A DNA stretch of 64,000 nucleotides from Candidatus Krumholzibacteriia bacterium (GTDB lineage: Bacteria > Krumholzibacteriota > Krumholzibacteriia > WVZY01 > JAKEHA01). Every line of letters begins with the position of its first letter. Position 1 is the first letter of the stretch. Where the stretch lies: contig JAOUHG010000015.1 in the NCBI GenBank assembly GCA_029865265.1, positions 1 to 64,000 on the forward strand, in the 5' to 3' direction. The position numbers and the translations under genes are program-made. The notes beneath the pieces were generated by a model. That model ran no database searches and was not told the DNA's origin. It saw only the letters and a program-made list of their open reading frames with translations. Of this stretch, positions 8,334 through 16,318 are shown piece after piece.

Positions 8334-8909
8334 TTAGCGGCCGAACATGTAGACCGCGCCCACCATCACCGAGAACTGGCTCACGTCGCTGACCGCCGAG
8401 TACCACGCCTCGCCGAGGAAGGCAAACTGGCTGCCGCGGTCGATGCGCAGACCGCCGCCGAGGTCCAGGCCCAGCCTTACTTCCGTGTCGCTGGCGGACG
8501 TGCCCGGATAGGTGATGCCGCCAAACGAGAAGCCCGGCACGTCGACGTGCGCGTTGACGATGTGCAGTCCCAGCCCTGCGCCCGCGAAGGGCTGCATGGA
8601 GGGATTGGACGTGGTGAACATGTACTTGGCCTTGCTGCCAAATGAGAAGTCCTTCACGCCCACCTCCGCGCCGAATTCACTCTCGGTCTGCGACCAGTAG
8701 CCGGCGTAGCTCTCCAGAGCAACGTTGGGATGGACGGTGCCGAGATCGGCGACGAGCCCGAAGCCCAGCGTCGAGCTGATGTCCTCGGGGTTGACAACCC
8801 CGGCCTTCAGGCCGATACCGCGCAGCGCGAGGTTGGCCTCGGCCGACGCGTTGGTGGCGATTGCCGTGCAGATTGCGACGGCCGCCAGAAGCGCGCTAAG
8901 TCGTTTCAT
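8334..8909 (-). CDS. Small outer-membrane beta-barrel protein (OmpA-like, 8-strand type)
   Basis: This 191-aa protein has a signal peptide (residues 1-23, ending ASA). Alternating hydrophobic/polar strands rich in Gly and Tyr follow (LALRGIGLKAG, PFAGAGLGLHIV, LGLDLGGGLRID). It ends in SVMVGAVYMFGR, close to the aromatic C-terminal signature of outer-membrane barrels. Its size suits an eight-stranded barrel without a peptidoglycan-binding domain. GGAGG precedes the ATG at 8909; the larger frame to 9506 is an antisense extension across the next gene. The function is unknown, either structural or pore-like. Confidence 0.82.
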   Translation of the reverse strand: MKRLSALLAAVAICTAIATNASAEANLALRGIGLKAGVVNPEDISSTLGFGLVADLGTVHPNVALESYAGYWSQTESEFGAEVGVKDFSFGSKAKYMFTTSNPSMQPFAGAGLGLHIVNAHVDVPGFSFGGITYPGTSASDTEVRLGLDLGGGLRIDRGSQFAFLGEAWYSAVSDVSQFSVMVGAVYMFGR

Positions 8910-9022
8910 TTCATAGCCTCCGCTTGAAGAATCGATTCTCACCGGTGTTTGCGAACGGGTTACGGAGCGGGATTGCAAGAGGCGCACCACCCGGGCAGGC
9001 AGGGGACGGCGTGCGGGGCGGT

Positions 9023-11392
9023 TCAGAATCCGCGGGGGCGTCCGGCCAGGGCGACCGAGGCCAGGATCAGCAGCACGCCGCCGGCGCCCGCGACGAGCGA
9101 GCGCCACCGCCACGGCGAGGTGGGTGTCAGAACGAGGGTGTGCTGGCCGGGTTGCACGGCGACGACGATGGCACCGAGTGCGGAACGCAGCGGCGTCACC
9201 GCTTCGCCGTCCAGCGTGACGCGCAGGGAGGGATACCAGGAGAACGCAACGCGCAGGTAGCCCGGCTCGTGCGTCCGGCAGCCAATGGCGACGCGGCGCA
9301 GATCGACGTCGTAGCCGGTGACCTCGACACCGTTCAGCAGGGAGTCGCCGGTCGCGGTTGTGATCGACGCCGGGTCGTCGATCACCGGCACCGGTGTATG
9401 ATCCGCGCCGGTGTCTTCGTCGGCCACGAGGATCACGCGCGCAACCGAACGCACGGGGTCGATTCCCATGGCCCCCACCCACGGCGTGATGCGGGCGAGG
9501 TAACACTCGCGGTCCCGATCGCTCGCGGTATGGCCCAGCTCCAGGCTCGGGTGTTGCAGGGCGTAGAGCGAATCGTCGCGCGCCACCGCGAGCCGTCGCG
9601 AGAAGAGCAGCGGCGACGCGTGCTCGATCGTCGTGTGGAGCGCGCGTTCATTCGCCGGCGGCGTGGAAAAACGGTCTCGCGAATGGCTCACCAGCGCACC
9701 GACATCCCACAGATAGAGAAGGTCGCTCACCAGGTCGGGATCCACCCCCGGCGTGTTCAGGGCATCGACCAGCGCGTTGATGCTGGCGAGCGATTGGGGT
9801 GCCCCCTGCGGAAAGAAACCGGTGGGAACGATCAGGTCTGTGTCAGCGTACGCGCCCCAGTGGGCGAAGTGCGTTCCCGCGTCGGACTGAAAGCCGACCA
9901 GCGTGCGCTGCGGGGCCACCTCGCGCGCCACCGCGCGCAACCCGTCGCGGAGCCAGCCGCGGTCGCTGCGGTAGGGCGACTGGACCGTGGTCGGGCCCAG
10001 GTCCAGGAGCAGGACGCAGAGCAGCAGCAGGGTGAAACGGGGAGAACGGTTCCGGGCGCCCCACACAGCCACTCCGCCCGCCGCGAGCGCGATCCACGGC
10101 AGTGCCAGGTTGGTCAGGCGGCCGCTTCCGGCGGCACAGAGAAGGGCAAACACCGCCACCACCACCACCGGGCGGCGCACCAGGGAAGCCGGGTCCGGGT
10201 TGCGCGCAAACGCGTGTGACGCGCCGGCGGCGGCGAACGCGATCACCGAGATTCCAAGGTACGCCGCCGTCCAGCCCGTCCACGTATTGCGCCACACGAG
10301 GATGTCGCGCAGGAAGGACATGTCCGGCACGGCCGGGAGCGCCAGCGGAAACCCGGCCGAAAGGTGCACCCAATTGCCTTCCAGAAACACGCGCGCGATG
10401 GGCCCGCCGCACAAAAGCAGTCCGCCCAGCAGGGCAAGGGCAACGGGTGCCAGCACCGCCGGGGACGGCCGCACCGCCCGCGCCAGCAGGAGGCGCGCGA
10501 TCACGTAGGCGGCCACCAGCTCCAGCGCGAACGCCGCGTAGCCGTGGTGCGTGTTGATGAGCGCGGCAACCGACAGCGCCAGCAGAAGCACCCATCGTTT
10601 CGCGTACGCGCGCAGCGCGTTCTCGAGCGCCCACAGAACCACCGGGAACAGGAAGTACACCAGCGCCACCGGCAACGCGCCGGCCCACACCACCGTGTGC
10701 GTGTGCTGGAACGAGAGCACGTAGGCGAGTGCGGCGATCATGGCGCCGCGGCGTTCCAGGCCGGTGTTTCGTGCCCACGCATACATGGGGAACGCAGACC
10801 CGGCGTGGAGCAGAAACAGGATGCCCTTGGTGGTCCAGGCCAGGTTTCCAAACACCGCCACCAGCGCGCCGGTGACGATGAAGAAGGTTGAGCCGTAGAA
10901 CTGCAGCAGGGGGAAACCGGCGTAGGTCAGGAACGACCACGATGGCCATTGCCCCTGCGACAGTGAACGCGCGGATGTCCAGACGCGCGTGATGTGCGCG
11001 GTGCTGTCGCCGAGCGCGAACTCGCCCGGTGCCAGGTAGAAACGGCAGGCAACGGCGGCGAGCAGCGCAATGAAAACGAGCGTGTCGCGATTGCTGGCGA
11101 GTATCTGCTGCAGGTCGGCCGATACGCGCCGGGTACGGACTTCGGCGACCGCCAGCAGCAGAACGGTTGCGAGCAGCAGTCCCGCCAACAGCCAGTCGGT
11201 GACGTGCAGCGCGGGCAGTGTCCCCCATGCCCGTTGTGCAAGTCCGGGCTGGTACGTGCCCGAGGCCGGATCTGCAATCAGCGCGCCCTTGAGGCGCTCG
11301 AGGGTGGTGTTCTGGAGCGCGGTAAGGATGGCGCCACCGGCCAGCACGGCCAGCACGAGGATCGAGCGGTGCATCTGGAGGGGGCGTGTCAT
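9023..11392 (-). CDS. Large polytopic membrane protein, GT-C/YfhO-like
   Basis: This ~789-aa protein has about 12-13 hydrophobic helices through residues 1-480. A soluble C-terminal part of about 280 residues follows, then a last helix (LVAGAGGVLLILASVALAG). The soluble part ends with a segment of the type RVAFSWYPSLRVTLDGEAV ... VAVQPGQHTLVLTPT, the terminal beta-domain seen in YfhO-like and related GT-C-fold proteins. Those proteins handle polyprenyl-linked sugars in envelope glycan assembly, so a glycosyltransferase or glycan-modifying role is plausible but unproven. The start at 11392 (MTRPLQMHRSIL) has no clear ribosome site; Met at 11374 is an alternative. It sits alone between an opposing barrel gene and greA. 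Confidence 0.72.
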   Translation of the reverse strand: MTRPLQMHRSILVLAVLAGGAILTALQNTTLERLKGALIADPASGTYQPGLAQRAWGTLPALHVTDWLLAGLLLATVLLLAVAEVRTRRVSADLQQILASNRDTLVFIALLAAVACRFYLAPGEFALGDSTAHITRVWTSARSLSQGQWPSWSFLTYAGFPLLQFYGSTFFIVTGALVAVFGNLAWTTKGILFLLHAGSAFPMYAWARNTGLERRGAMIAALAYVLSFQHTHTVVWAGALPVALVYFLFPVVLWALENALRAYAKRWVLLLALSVAALINTHHGYAAFALELVAAYVIARLLLARAVRPSPAVLAPVALALLGGLLLCGGPIARVFLEGNWVHLSAGFPLALPAVPDMSFLRDILVWRNTWTGWTAAYLGISVIAFAAAGASHAFARNPDPASLVRRPVVVVAVFALLCAAGSGRLTNLALPWIALAAGGVAVWGARNRSPRFTLLLLCVLLLDLGPTTVQSPYRSDRGWLRDGLRAVAREVAPQRTLVGFQSDAGTHFAHWGAYADTDLIVPTGFFPQGAPQSLASINALVDALNTPGVDPDLVSDLLYLWDVGALVSHSRDRFSTPPANERALHTTIEHASPLLFSRRLAVARDDSLYALQHPSLELGHTASDRDRECYLARITPWVGAMGIDPVRSVARVILVADEDTGADHTPVPVIDDPASITTATGDSLLNGVEVTGYDVDLRRVAIGCRTHEPGYLRVAFSWYPSLRVTLDGEAVTPLRSALGAIVVAVQPGQHTLVLTPTSPWRWRSLVAGAGGVLLILASVALAGRPRGF

Positions 11393-11460
11393 CGGGAAGT
11401 GACAATGATGCCTCGGGGAACGGGCTGTCAATCGCAGCCCAGCGGCGGCCATTCCCGGGT

Positions 11461-11489
11461 TTGGCGACGGCCGGGCGGCGTGTTATCAT
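11461..11489 (+). promoter_or_regulatory. Predicted greA promoter
   Basis: TTGGCG (11461-11466) and TATCAT (11484-11489) are separated by 17 bases. The leader of about 100 bases contains a GGCTGCC/GGCAGCC hairpin at about 11512-11531 and further GC-rich pairing near 11565-11578, followed by GGAAGG before the start. Confidence 0.6.
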
Positions 11490-11597
11490 GCGGACCGCGG
11501 CCCCGCCGCCTGGCTGCCCGGGACGGCAGCCCGATTTGCTTCGGGGTCGCGTTTCATTCCCCCGCCGCGGGCGGGAGCCAAAACACGGAAGGTTCGC

Positions 11598-12089
11598 ATG
11601 GCGCAGTTCTATTTCACCGAGAAGGGCTACCACAAACTCAAGAGCGAGATCGAGCGGCTGGACAAGCTGCTCAAGAACGACATCGCCAGGGAGATTGCGA
11701 CGGCCGCGGCCCACGGTGACCTCAAGGAGAACGGCGAGTACCACGCCGCCAAGGAGAAGCAGTCGCACACCGCCACCCGCCTGCGCCAGCTGCAGGAGCG
11801 CTTCAGCGGAGCCAACGTGGTGCGCAAGGACGAACTCCTCCCGGAGGAGTCGGTGACCTTCGGCAAGAGAATCAAAATCCGCGACGTCAATACCGGCCGC
11901 GAGCGCGAGTGCACCATTCTGGGCGACGGCGAGACCGACATCGAAGCCGGTATCATCGCCTACAACTCGCCGCTGGCCAGCGCCCTGATCGGCCACGCCC
12001 GGGGGGAGCAGGTGGACGTGACGCTTCCCGCCGGGCAGCGCCGCTACGAAATCCTGGAGTGCAGTTTCTCGGACGACTTCCGCGAGTAA
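11598..12089 (+). CDS. greA: Transcription elongation factor GreA
   Basis: This 163-aa protein has the full GreA layout. The N-terminal coiled coil carries the conserved tip HGDLKENGEYHAAKE, whose acidic residues reach the RNA polymerase active site. The FKBP-like C-terminal domain contains the segment from GDGETDIEAGIIAYNSPLA to IGHARGEQVDV. It stimulates cleavage of backtracked transcripts. Length and motifs match bacterial GreA throughout. GGAAGG lies upstream of the ATG, and a TTGGCG-N17-TATCAT promoter sits about 110 bases before the start. The following methyltransferase begins 18 bases after the stop but appears to have its own -10 box. Confidence 0.97.
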   Translation: MAQFYFTEKGYHKLKSEIERLDKLLKNDIAREIATAAAHGDLKENGEYHAAKEKQSHTATRLRQLQERFSGANVVRKDELLPEESVTFGKRIKIRDVNTGRERECTILGDGETDIEAGIIAYNSPLASALIGHARGEQVDVTLPAGQRRYEILECSFSDDFRE

Positions 12090-12095
12090 GCGCGG

Positions 12096-12101
12096 TACCA
12101 T
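12096..12101 (+). promoter_or_regulatory. TACCAT -10 box 6 nt before a start codon (leaderless type)
   Basis: TACCAT ends exactly six bases before the ATG at 12108, so transcription would begin at the start codon. The same hexamer is the -10 box of the strong tRNA-His promoter. No good -35 is visible. Confidence 0.45.
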
Positions 12102-12107
12102 CGCGCC

Positions 12108-12935
12108 ATGGCAGACGCCGTTCGCCCGCCCGAAAACCTCCGCCGCCACTACGAAACCGAGAAGGCGCTGGCCGACCGGCTGCGCCGTTCCTCGTCGCGC
12201 GACGAGCGCGCCCGCATCTATGCCACCATGTACGAAGAGTTGTTCGCCGCGGTGCCCGATCACCCGCGCCTCACCCGCAGGCACGACCCCGCGCGCGTCG
12301 CCGCCCGCAACGCCAATCTGCTGGCGCTGGTGAGGCCGTTTCTTCGCCCCGGCGCGCGCGTGCTCGATGTGGGCGCGGGGGACTGCACGTTTGCGTCGTT
12401 GCTGGCGCAACACGCCGGGGCGGTGTACGCGCTGGAGATCTCCGCCGACGGGGTGGCGATGCCGGATCTGCCCGCCAACGCAACCCTGGTGCTCTACAAC
12501 GGGTTCGATCTCCCCTTCGCGGCCGGCACGCTGGATGTGGCCTTCAGCGACCAGCTCGTGGAACACCTGCACCTCGACGACCAGCGCCTGCATTTCCGGT
12601 CCATCGCCGAGGCCCTCGCGCCGGGCGGCGTGTACGTGTTCCGTACGCCCCACCGTCTCACCGGGCCGCACGACGTTTCCAAGCACTTCACCAGCGGCGA
12701 ACCGGAAGGATTCCACATCAAGGAGTGGACCTACCACGAGCTGGGCGACGAACTGCTGCGAGACGGGTTCGCCGCGGTTTCGGCGGTGTGGAACCCGCGC
12801 CGGCGCGTGGTGCCAACCCCCATCGGCGTCATGACGGGACTGGAACGCGTGTTCGGGGCGCTGCCGAAGTCGTTGCGCCAGACGTGGTCGCGGGTGCCGT
12901 TTCCGAGCATCGTGGTGGTCGCGGGCAAGCGTTAG
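12108..12935 (+). CDS. Class I SAM-dependent methyltransferase
   Basis: This 275-aa protein carries a methyltransferase core from about residue 80. Motif I is VLDVGAGDCTFASLLA, the acidic strand is VYALEISADGV, and motif IV-like FSDQLVEHLHL is followed by ALAPGGVYVFRTPH. This is the Methyltransf_11/25 pattern. A helical N-terminal extension of ~75 residues precedes it, with ETEKALADRLRRSSSRDERARIYATMYEELFAAVPDHPRL. That extension recurs in methyltransferases found near glycan genes, although none flanks this one. The substrate is unknown. There is no ribosome site; a TACCAT box six bases before the ATG suggests a leaderless transcript. Confidence 0.85.
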   Translation: MADAVRPPENLRRHYETEKALADRLRRSSSRDERARIYATMYEELFAAVPDHPRLTRRHDPARVAARNANLLALVRPFLRPGARVLDVGAGDCTFASLLAQHAGAVYALEISADGVAMPDLPANATLVLYNGFDLPFAAGTLDVAFSDQLVEHLHLDDQRLHFRSIAEALAPGGVYVFRTPHRLTGPHDVSKHFTSGEPEGFHIKEWTYHELGDELLRDGFAAVSAVWNPRRRVVPTPIGVMTGLERVFGALPKSLRQTWSRVPFPSIVVVAGKR

Positions 12936-12965
12936 CGCGCCATCGCATCTACCAGAGGAAGACCC

Positions 12966-13493
12966 ATGCGCGACGTCACCTATTTTGTTGCCGCCAGCCT
13001 GGACGGCTTCATCGCCCGTCTCGACGAGTCCATCAACTGGCTCTTCATGGACGACGACTACGGCTTCGACGAGTTCTACCGCAGCGTGGATACCGTCGTG
13101 ATGGGGCGGCGCACCTTCGAGATCTCGCTCAACTTCATCGAATACCCGTACGCCGGCAAGCGCGCGCACGTGTTCTCGCGCACGCTTCAATCGTCCCCCC
13201 ACCCCGATGCCGAAGTAACCCGCGAGGACCCGGCGCGCGTGGTCAAGAAGCTGAAGTCCCAGCCCGGCGGGCGCATCTGGGTGGTGGGCGGTGGCGGGGT
13301 GGCCTCGGCGCTCATGCAGGCGGGGCTTATCGACGAACTGGTGGTCACCATCCACCCCATCACCCTGGGTCAGGGGGTGCCGCTCTTCGAACGCCACGGC
13401 ACCGAGCAGCGCTGGGCACTGTACGCGTCCCGGGTTTTCCACAACGGCCTCCTCCAGGCCACCTGGCGGCGCACCCCGCGGGAAGCCGCCTAG
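12966..13493 (+). CDS. Dihydrofolate reductase family protein (RibD C-terminal fold)
   Basis: This 175-aa protein matches the YyaP/RibD-C branch. It has an opening strand and DGFIARLDESINWL, a central TVVMGRRTFEISL, RIWVVGGGGVASALMQAGLIDELVVTIHPITLGQGVPLF for NADPH binding, and a terminal beta-strand. Such proteins are NADPH-binding reductases whose substrates are mostly unassigned; a true folate reductase role is unlikely without the folate-site residues. The start has AGAGGAAGA upstream. It lies 30 bases after the methyltransferase. Confidence 0.88.
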   Translation: MRDVTYFVAASLDGFIARLDESINWLFMDDDYGFDEFYRSVDTVVMGRRTFEISLNFIEYPYAGKRAHVFSRTLQSSPHPDAEVTREDPARVVKKLKSQPGGRIWVVGGGGVASALMQAGLIDELVVTIHPITLGQGVPLFERHGTEQRWALYASRVFHNGLLQATWRRTPREAA

Positions 13494-13511
13494 GACCGCC
13501 ATTGCGCCTCC

Positions 13512-13540
13512 TTGACACCCGCCAACGGGCGCATTACCAT
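13512..13540 (+). promoter_or_regulatory. tRNA-His promoter
   Basis: TTGACA (13512-13517), a 17-base spacer and TACCAT (13535-13540) lie 16 bases before the tRNA. The perfect -35 makes this the clearest housekeeping promoter in the window and a guide to the local -10 consensus. Confidence 0.75.
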
Positions 13541-13556
13541 GCTGTTCCGGCCTTGT

Positions 13557-13634
13557 GGTGGGTGTAGCTCAGCTGGTTAGAGCCCCGGATTGTGGATCCG
13601 GTTGTCGTGGGTTCAAGTCCCATCATCCACCCCA
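13557..13634 (+). tRNA. tRNA-His (anticodon GTG)
   Basis: Acceptor GTGGGTG pairs with CATCCAC (one G-T). An extra G at 13557 can serve as the G-1 that identifies tRNA-His, facing discriminator C at 13631. The anticodon loop TTGTGGA gives GTG. CCA is encoded at 13632-13634. Confidence 0.96.
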
Positions 13635-13680
13635 TTTCTTTCTCGGAGCAGGCGCAAGGGCAACCACGGTTCCGGCCCAC

Positions 13681-13709
13681 TTGACCGGCCCGGGCGCATC
13701 CGCTATAAC
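13681..13709 (+). promoter_or_regulatory. ssb promoter
   Basis: TTGACC (13681-13686) and TATAAC (13704-13709) are separated by 17 bases, with a leader of about 55 bases before the ssb start. Confidence 0.7.
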
Positions 13710-13772
13710 AGAGGGCCGGGTGGGGGCTAGTCCCGCCCGGAACTGTTTTGGTTTCAACCTGGGAGGTATGTG

Positions 13773-14210
13773 ATGAGCGGGGTGAACAAGGTCATCATCA
13801 TCGGCAATCTCGGCGCCGACCCGACGGTGCGCTACACCGCGGGCGGAGCGCCGGTTGCGAACTTCAACGTCGCCACCTCGGAGCGTTTCAACAACAAGGC
13901 GGGCGAGCGCGAGGAGCGCACCGAATGGCACCGCGTGGTTGCGTTCGGCAAGCTCGCGGAGATCTGCGAGAAGTACCTCAAGAAGGGCAAGCAGGTCTAC
14001 GTGGAGGGCCGCCTGCAGACGCGCTCCTGGGACGACCCGTCGGGGCAGAAGAAGTACATGACCGAGATCGTCGCCAACAACATGCAGATGCTGGGGCGTG
14101 TGGGCGAAACCGGTGGCGCCGACTACTCCCAGGACTACGGCAACAACAACGAGCCGGCGCCGCAGGGCGCGGGTTCGGGCGGCACCGAGGACGACGACCT
14201 GCCGTTCTAA
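13773..14210 (+). CDS. ssb: Single-stranded DNA-binding protein
   Basis: This 145-aa protein has the SSB OB-fold over residues 1-105. It opens with [19 protein letters not shown], then has [32 protein letters not shown] and [12 protein letters not shown] Gly/Asn-rich linker leads to the acidic tip EDDDLPF that binds partner proteins. It coats single-stranded DNA in replication and repair. GGGAGG lies six bases before ATG 13773; the GTG at 13770 is too close to that site. tRNA-Lys starts 16 bases after the stop and is probably processed from the ssb transcript. Confidence 0.97.
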   Translation: MSGVNKVIIIGNLGADPTVRYTAGGAPVANFNVATSERFNNKAGEREERTEWHRVVAFGKLAEICEKYLKKGKQVYVEGRLQTRSWDDPSGQKKYMTEIVANNMQMLGRVGETGGADYSQDYGNNNEPAPQGAGSGGTEDDDLPF

Positions 14211-14226
14211 GCCCTCCCACAGAATC

Positions 14227-14302
14227 GCGTCGCTAGCTCAACTGGTAGAGCATCTGACTCTTAATCAGGTGGTTCGGGGTTCGAGTCCCTGGCGACGCAC
14301 CA
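14227..14302 (+). tRNA. tRNA-Lys (anticodon CTT)
   Basis: Acceptor GCGTCGC pairs with GCGACGC, the anticodon loop CTCTTAA gives CTT, and the T arm contains GGTTCGAGTCC. The discriminator is A at 14299 and CCA is encoded at 14300-14302. It lies 16 bases after ssb with no promoter of its own, then a terminator. Confidence 0.96.
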
Positions 14303-14308
14303 CTGCAG

Positions 14309-14340
14309 CGGCCCGCATCGAAAGGTGCGGGCCGTTCTTT
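14309..14340 (+). terminator. Terminator of the ssb / tRNA-Lys transcript
   Basis: CGGCCCGCATC, a GAAA tetraloop and GGTGCGGGCCG form an 11-bp stem ending at 14334, followed by TTCTTTTCTT. Confidence 0.92.
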
Positions 14341-14355
14341 TCTTCGGGGCCTGCC

Positions 14356-14386
14356 TTGAAGCCATGAAGCTGGCCGGGATTATGCT
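14356..14386 (+). promoter_or_regulatory. Possible promoter of the adhesin/TolB-like gene
   Basis: TATGCT (14381-14386) follows TTGAAG (14356-14361) with a long 19-base spacer. TATGCT also occurs upstream of tRNA-Pro and of the MBOAT operon. Confidence 0.3.
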
Positions 14387-14405
14387 CCTACCCGGGAACG
14401 TTACC

Positions 14406-15776
14406 ATGAGGGCCCTCCTTGCATTTCTGCTGGTGCTGTTCGGCGCCGGTTTCGTACTTGCCGCTCCGTCGCTCGATGAGGGGTTCGAGGGCGCGACCTT
14501 CCCCCCGCCGGGATGGACGACAGTGACCGCCGGCCTGCCGGTTCCGCACGCGTGGCACCGGACCACCGACCCGGCTTATCGGGGCAGCGGGCGGGCCTCG
14601 GCCTACGTTGGTTCCGGTTCACCGGGTCCCATCGACGAATGGCTCATCACCCCCGTCGTCATGCTCACGGCGGGCGATAGGACGCTGAAATTCTCCTGGT
14701 CCGGGAATACACACTGGTCAAGCGCCCTCGATGCGTCGCTGAACATCCGCGCAGCGGGAACAACGGACTGGATGCCGCTCTGGTCCATCACCGGCAACGA
14801 GTCGCCGGCGGATCCGTTCGTGTACCGGGAGCGCTTCGTCGATCTGTCGGCGTGGACGGGCCAGCGCGTGCAGTTCGGGTGTCGGGTGGTGGGCACGAAC
14901 GGCGCCAGCTTCGGGCTGGACGACGTGGCGGTCGGAGACTTCGCGCCCGCCGGCGAACTTCTGTTCCCGGTGAACACACCGTGCGCGCCGGTGTCCGGTC
15001 ACCCGAATCCATGGCGCGTCGTGGCGGTCCGGGAGCCGTGGGCCGATGACGTCCCCTTCGAAACCAGGACCCCTTCTCTCCGGACACCGACGGACCGCAA
15101 CTACGCACCCGGGCCGGACTCGCTGGTGGCGCGCGTCGTCATCGTCCAGAACAAAGGATACGTCGAGATCGAGAATCCCGCGACCGGCCGGTCCGAGCGG
15201 CTTCTCGGCACGTACGGTTCACTCCCGCGATGGTCGCCGGACGGTCGGTACATAACCTGTGTCGTATGGAAGTCAACGCGCGAACCCCACCAGCTTGCCG
15301 TGGTGGATGTTGCGACCCGGGCCGAGATACCGGTCGGCATCCGCGCGTCGGGGACGGAGACGAAATGGTCTCCAGACTCCCGAATGATCGCGGTATCCGG
15401 CATGTTATACACCAGTCCCCGGTACGTACTGTACGCGGTTTCTATTCCCGAAGGCACCGTTACCGTTGTGGACTCGCTCGACGAGTTCGCGAGCCACGAG
15501 TTCTCGTGGAGCCCCGATAGCCGCTGGATCGCGTTCTCGCGTCCCACACGCGCCGATGGCCACTATGGAACCACCGCGGCCGATCTGTGGATCGCGGACG
15601 CCACAACGGGGGAGTCGTGGTGCATCCTCCGTGCGCCCGAGTGGGTCGAGTCGGATCCGCTGTGGATCACGAACCGGTCCCTTCAGGTCAACCGCGTCCG
15701 CTGGATTGACGAAGGCCCCAACCAGGAGCAGCGCGTGGTGGTGGAGCTGATGTACGCGGGGGACTCGCGCCGCTAG
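14406..15776 (+). CDS. Exported protein: cleaved-adhesin/MAM-like domain plus TolB-like propeller
   Basis: This 456-aa protein has a signal peptide (MRALLAFLLVLFGAGFVLAA). The lectin-like domain at about residues 25-180 begins LDEGFEGATFPPPGWTTV and continues with WLITP and FGLDDVAVGDF, the usual cleaved-adhesin (choice-of-anchor J) pattern. The second half (about 230-445) holds beta-propeller blades with RWSPDGRYI, KWSPDSRMIAV and FSWSPDSRWIAFSR, the TolB/WD40-like motif. It is likely secreted or periplasmic and binds a ligand; no catalytic residues are evident. ATG 14406 is favoured because the signal peptide begins there; an upstream in-frame start at 14325 overlaps the tRNA terminator. 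Confidence 0.78.
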   Translation: MRALLAFLLVLFGAGFVLAAPSLDEGFEGATFPPPGWTTVTAGLPVPHAWHRTTDPAYRGSGRASAYVGSGSPGPIDEWLITPVVMLTAGDRTLKFSWSGNTHWSSALDASLNIRAAGTTDWMPLWSITGNESPADPFVYRERFVDLSAWTGQRVQFGCRVVGTNGASFGLDDVAVGDFAPAGELLFPVNTPCAPVSGHPNPWRVVAVREPWADDVPFETRTPSLRTPTDRNYAPGPDSLVARVVIVQNKGYVEIENPATGRSERLLGTYGSLPRWSPDGRYITCVVWKSTREPHQLAVVDVATRAEIPVGIRASGTETKWSPDSRMIAVSGMLYTSPRYVLYAVSIPEGTVTVVDSLDEFASHEFSWSPDSRWIAFSRPTRADGHYGTTAADLWIADATTGESWCILRAPEWVESDPLWITNRSLQVNRVRWIDEGPNQEQRVVVELMYAGDSRR

Positions 15777-15923
15777 CAGACGCCGCCGTGCGGGCGCAGA
15801 TGCCAACCCGGTGGGCGCGTCCGGCCTCGATGTGGTAAACTGAACACCAGTCAATCCGCTCCAGCGTCAGCGCCCCGCCGCCCGGCACGGGCCCCGGGGG
15901 CACGCCCGGAGGGTAAACGGATG

Positions 15924-15954
15924 TTGCATCGGCCGGCCCGGCCCGTGGTAGTAT
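15924..15954 (+). promoter_or_regulatory. Possible promoter of the Cys-rich peptide gene
   Basis: TTGCAT (15924-15929) and TAGTAT (15949-15954) are 19 bases apart in the 260-base gap 15777-16037. The rest of that gap shows no gene or clear hairpin. Confidence 0.3.
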
Positions 15955-16037
15955 TGCCCCGTTCGAACCGGCGTTCACTCCCGGGGGAGACGCCGATGGC
16001 GAGGGCTGCTCACATCCCATCACACAGGAGGGAGACC

Positions 16038-16247
16038 ATGAGGAAGCGTGCTGTGTTGTTGCTGTTGCCCGTCATCTTTGTTGCGGGGGCGATCATCGGG
16101 CTGAAGGCCCCGGGCGCAGAGGCGGGCCCCTGCTACTACACGTGCATCTGCAGTGTGCCGTACAAGTGCTGTGTCACACCGTTCGGCACGTCGTGCAAGA
16201 AGGATACCTCGGGCATCTGGAACTGCCCGCAGGTCATGGACTGCTAG
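16038..16247 (+). CDS. Small secreted cysteine-rich protein
   Basis: This 69-aa precursor has an excellent ribosome site (AGGAGGGA) before the ATG at 16038. A signal peptide (RKRAVLLLLPVIFVAGAIIGL ... AEA) should be removed near residue 29. That leaves about 40 residues with eight cysteines in the pattern C-x3-C-x-C-x6-CC-x7-C-x9-C-x5-C. An even cysteine count and small size point to a disulfide-stabilised exported mini-protein. I know no family for it. The next gene encodes a membrane-anchored thioredoxin-fold protein with a CxxC, a plausible folding partner. A terminator-like hairpin separates the two, which would make the small gene the more abundant message. Confidence 0.7.
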   Translation: MRKRAVLLLLPVIFVAGAIIGLKAPGAEAGPCYYTCICSVPYKCCVTPFGTSCKKDTSGIWNCPQVMDC

Positions 16248-16267
16248 CGCTGTCAACGTTCCACCGG

Positions 16268-16298
16268 AAGGGCGGGGCGCGCGGCGCTCCGCCCTTTC
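16268..16298 (+). terminator. Hairpin terminator/attenuator between the peptide and thioredoxin-fold genes
   Basis: AAGGGCGGGGCGC and GCGCTCCGCCCTT pair with one G-T mismatch around a short GCG loop, followed by TCG; the T-tract is short, so partial read-through is likely. Confidence 0.6.
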
Positions 16299-16318
16299 GA
16301 TTCTGATTCGCTGCACAG

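Noticed and set aside
9843-13502. A 1219-codon open frame on the minus strand
   Set aside because: It runs antisense through greA, the methyltransferase and the reductase-like gene, is Arg/Gly/Ala-rich with no domain, and reflects high GC at third positions.
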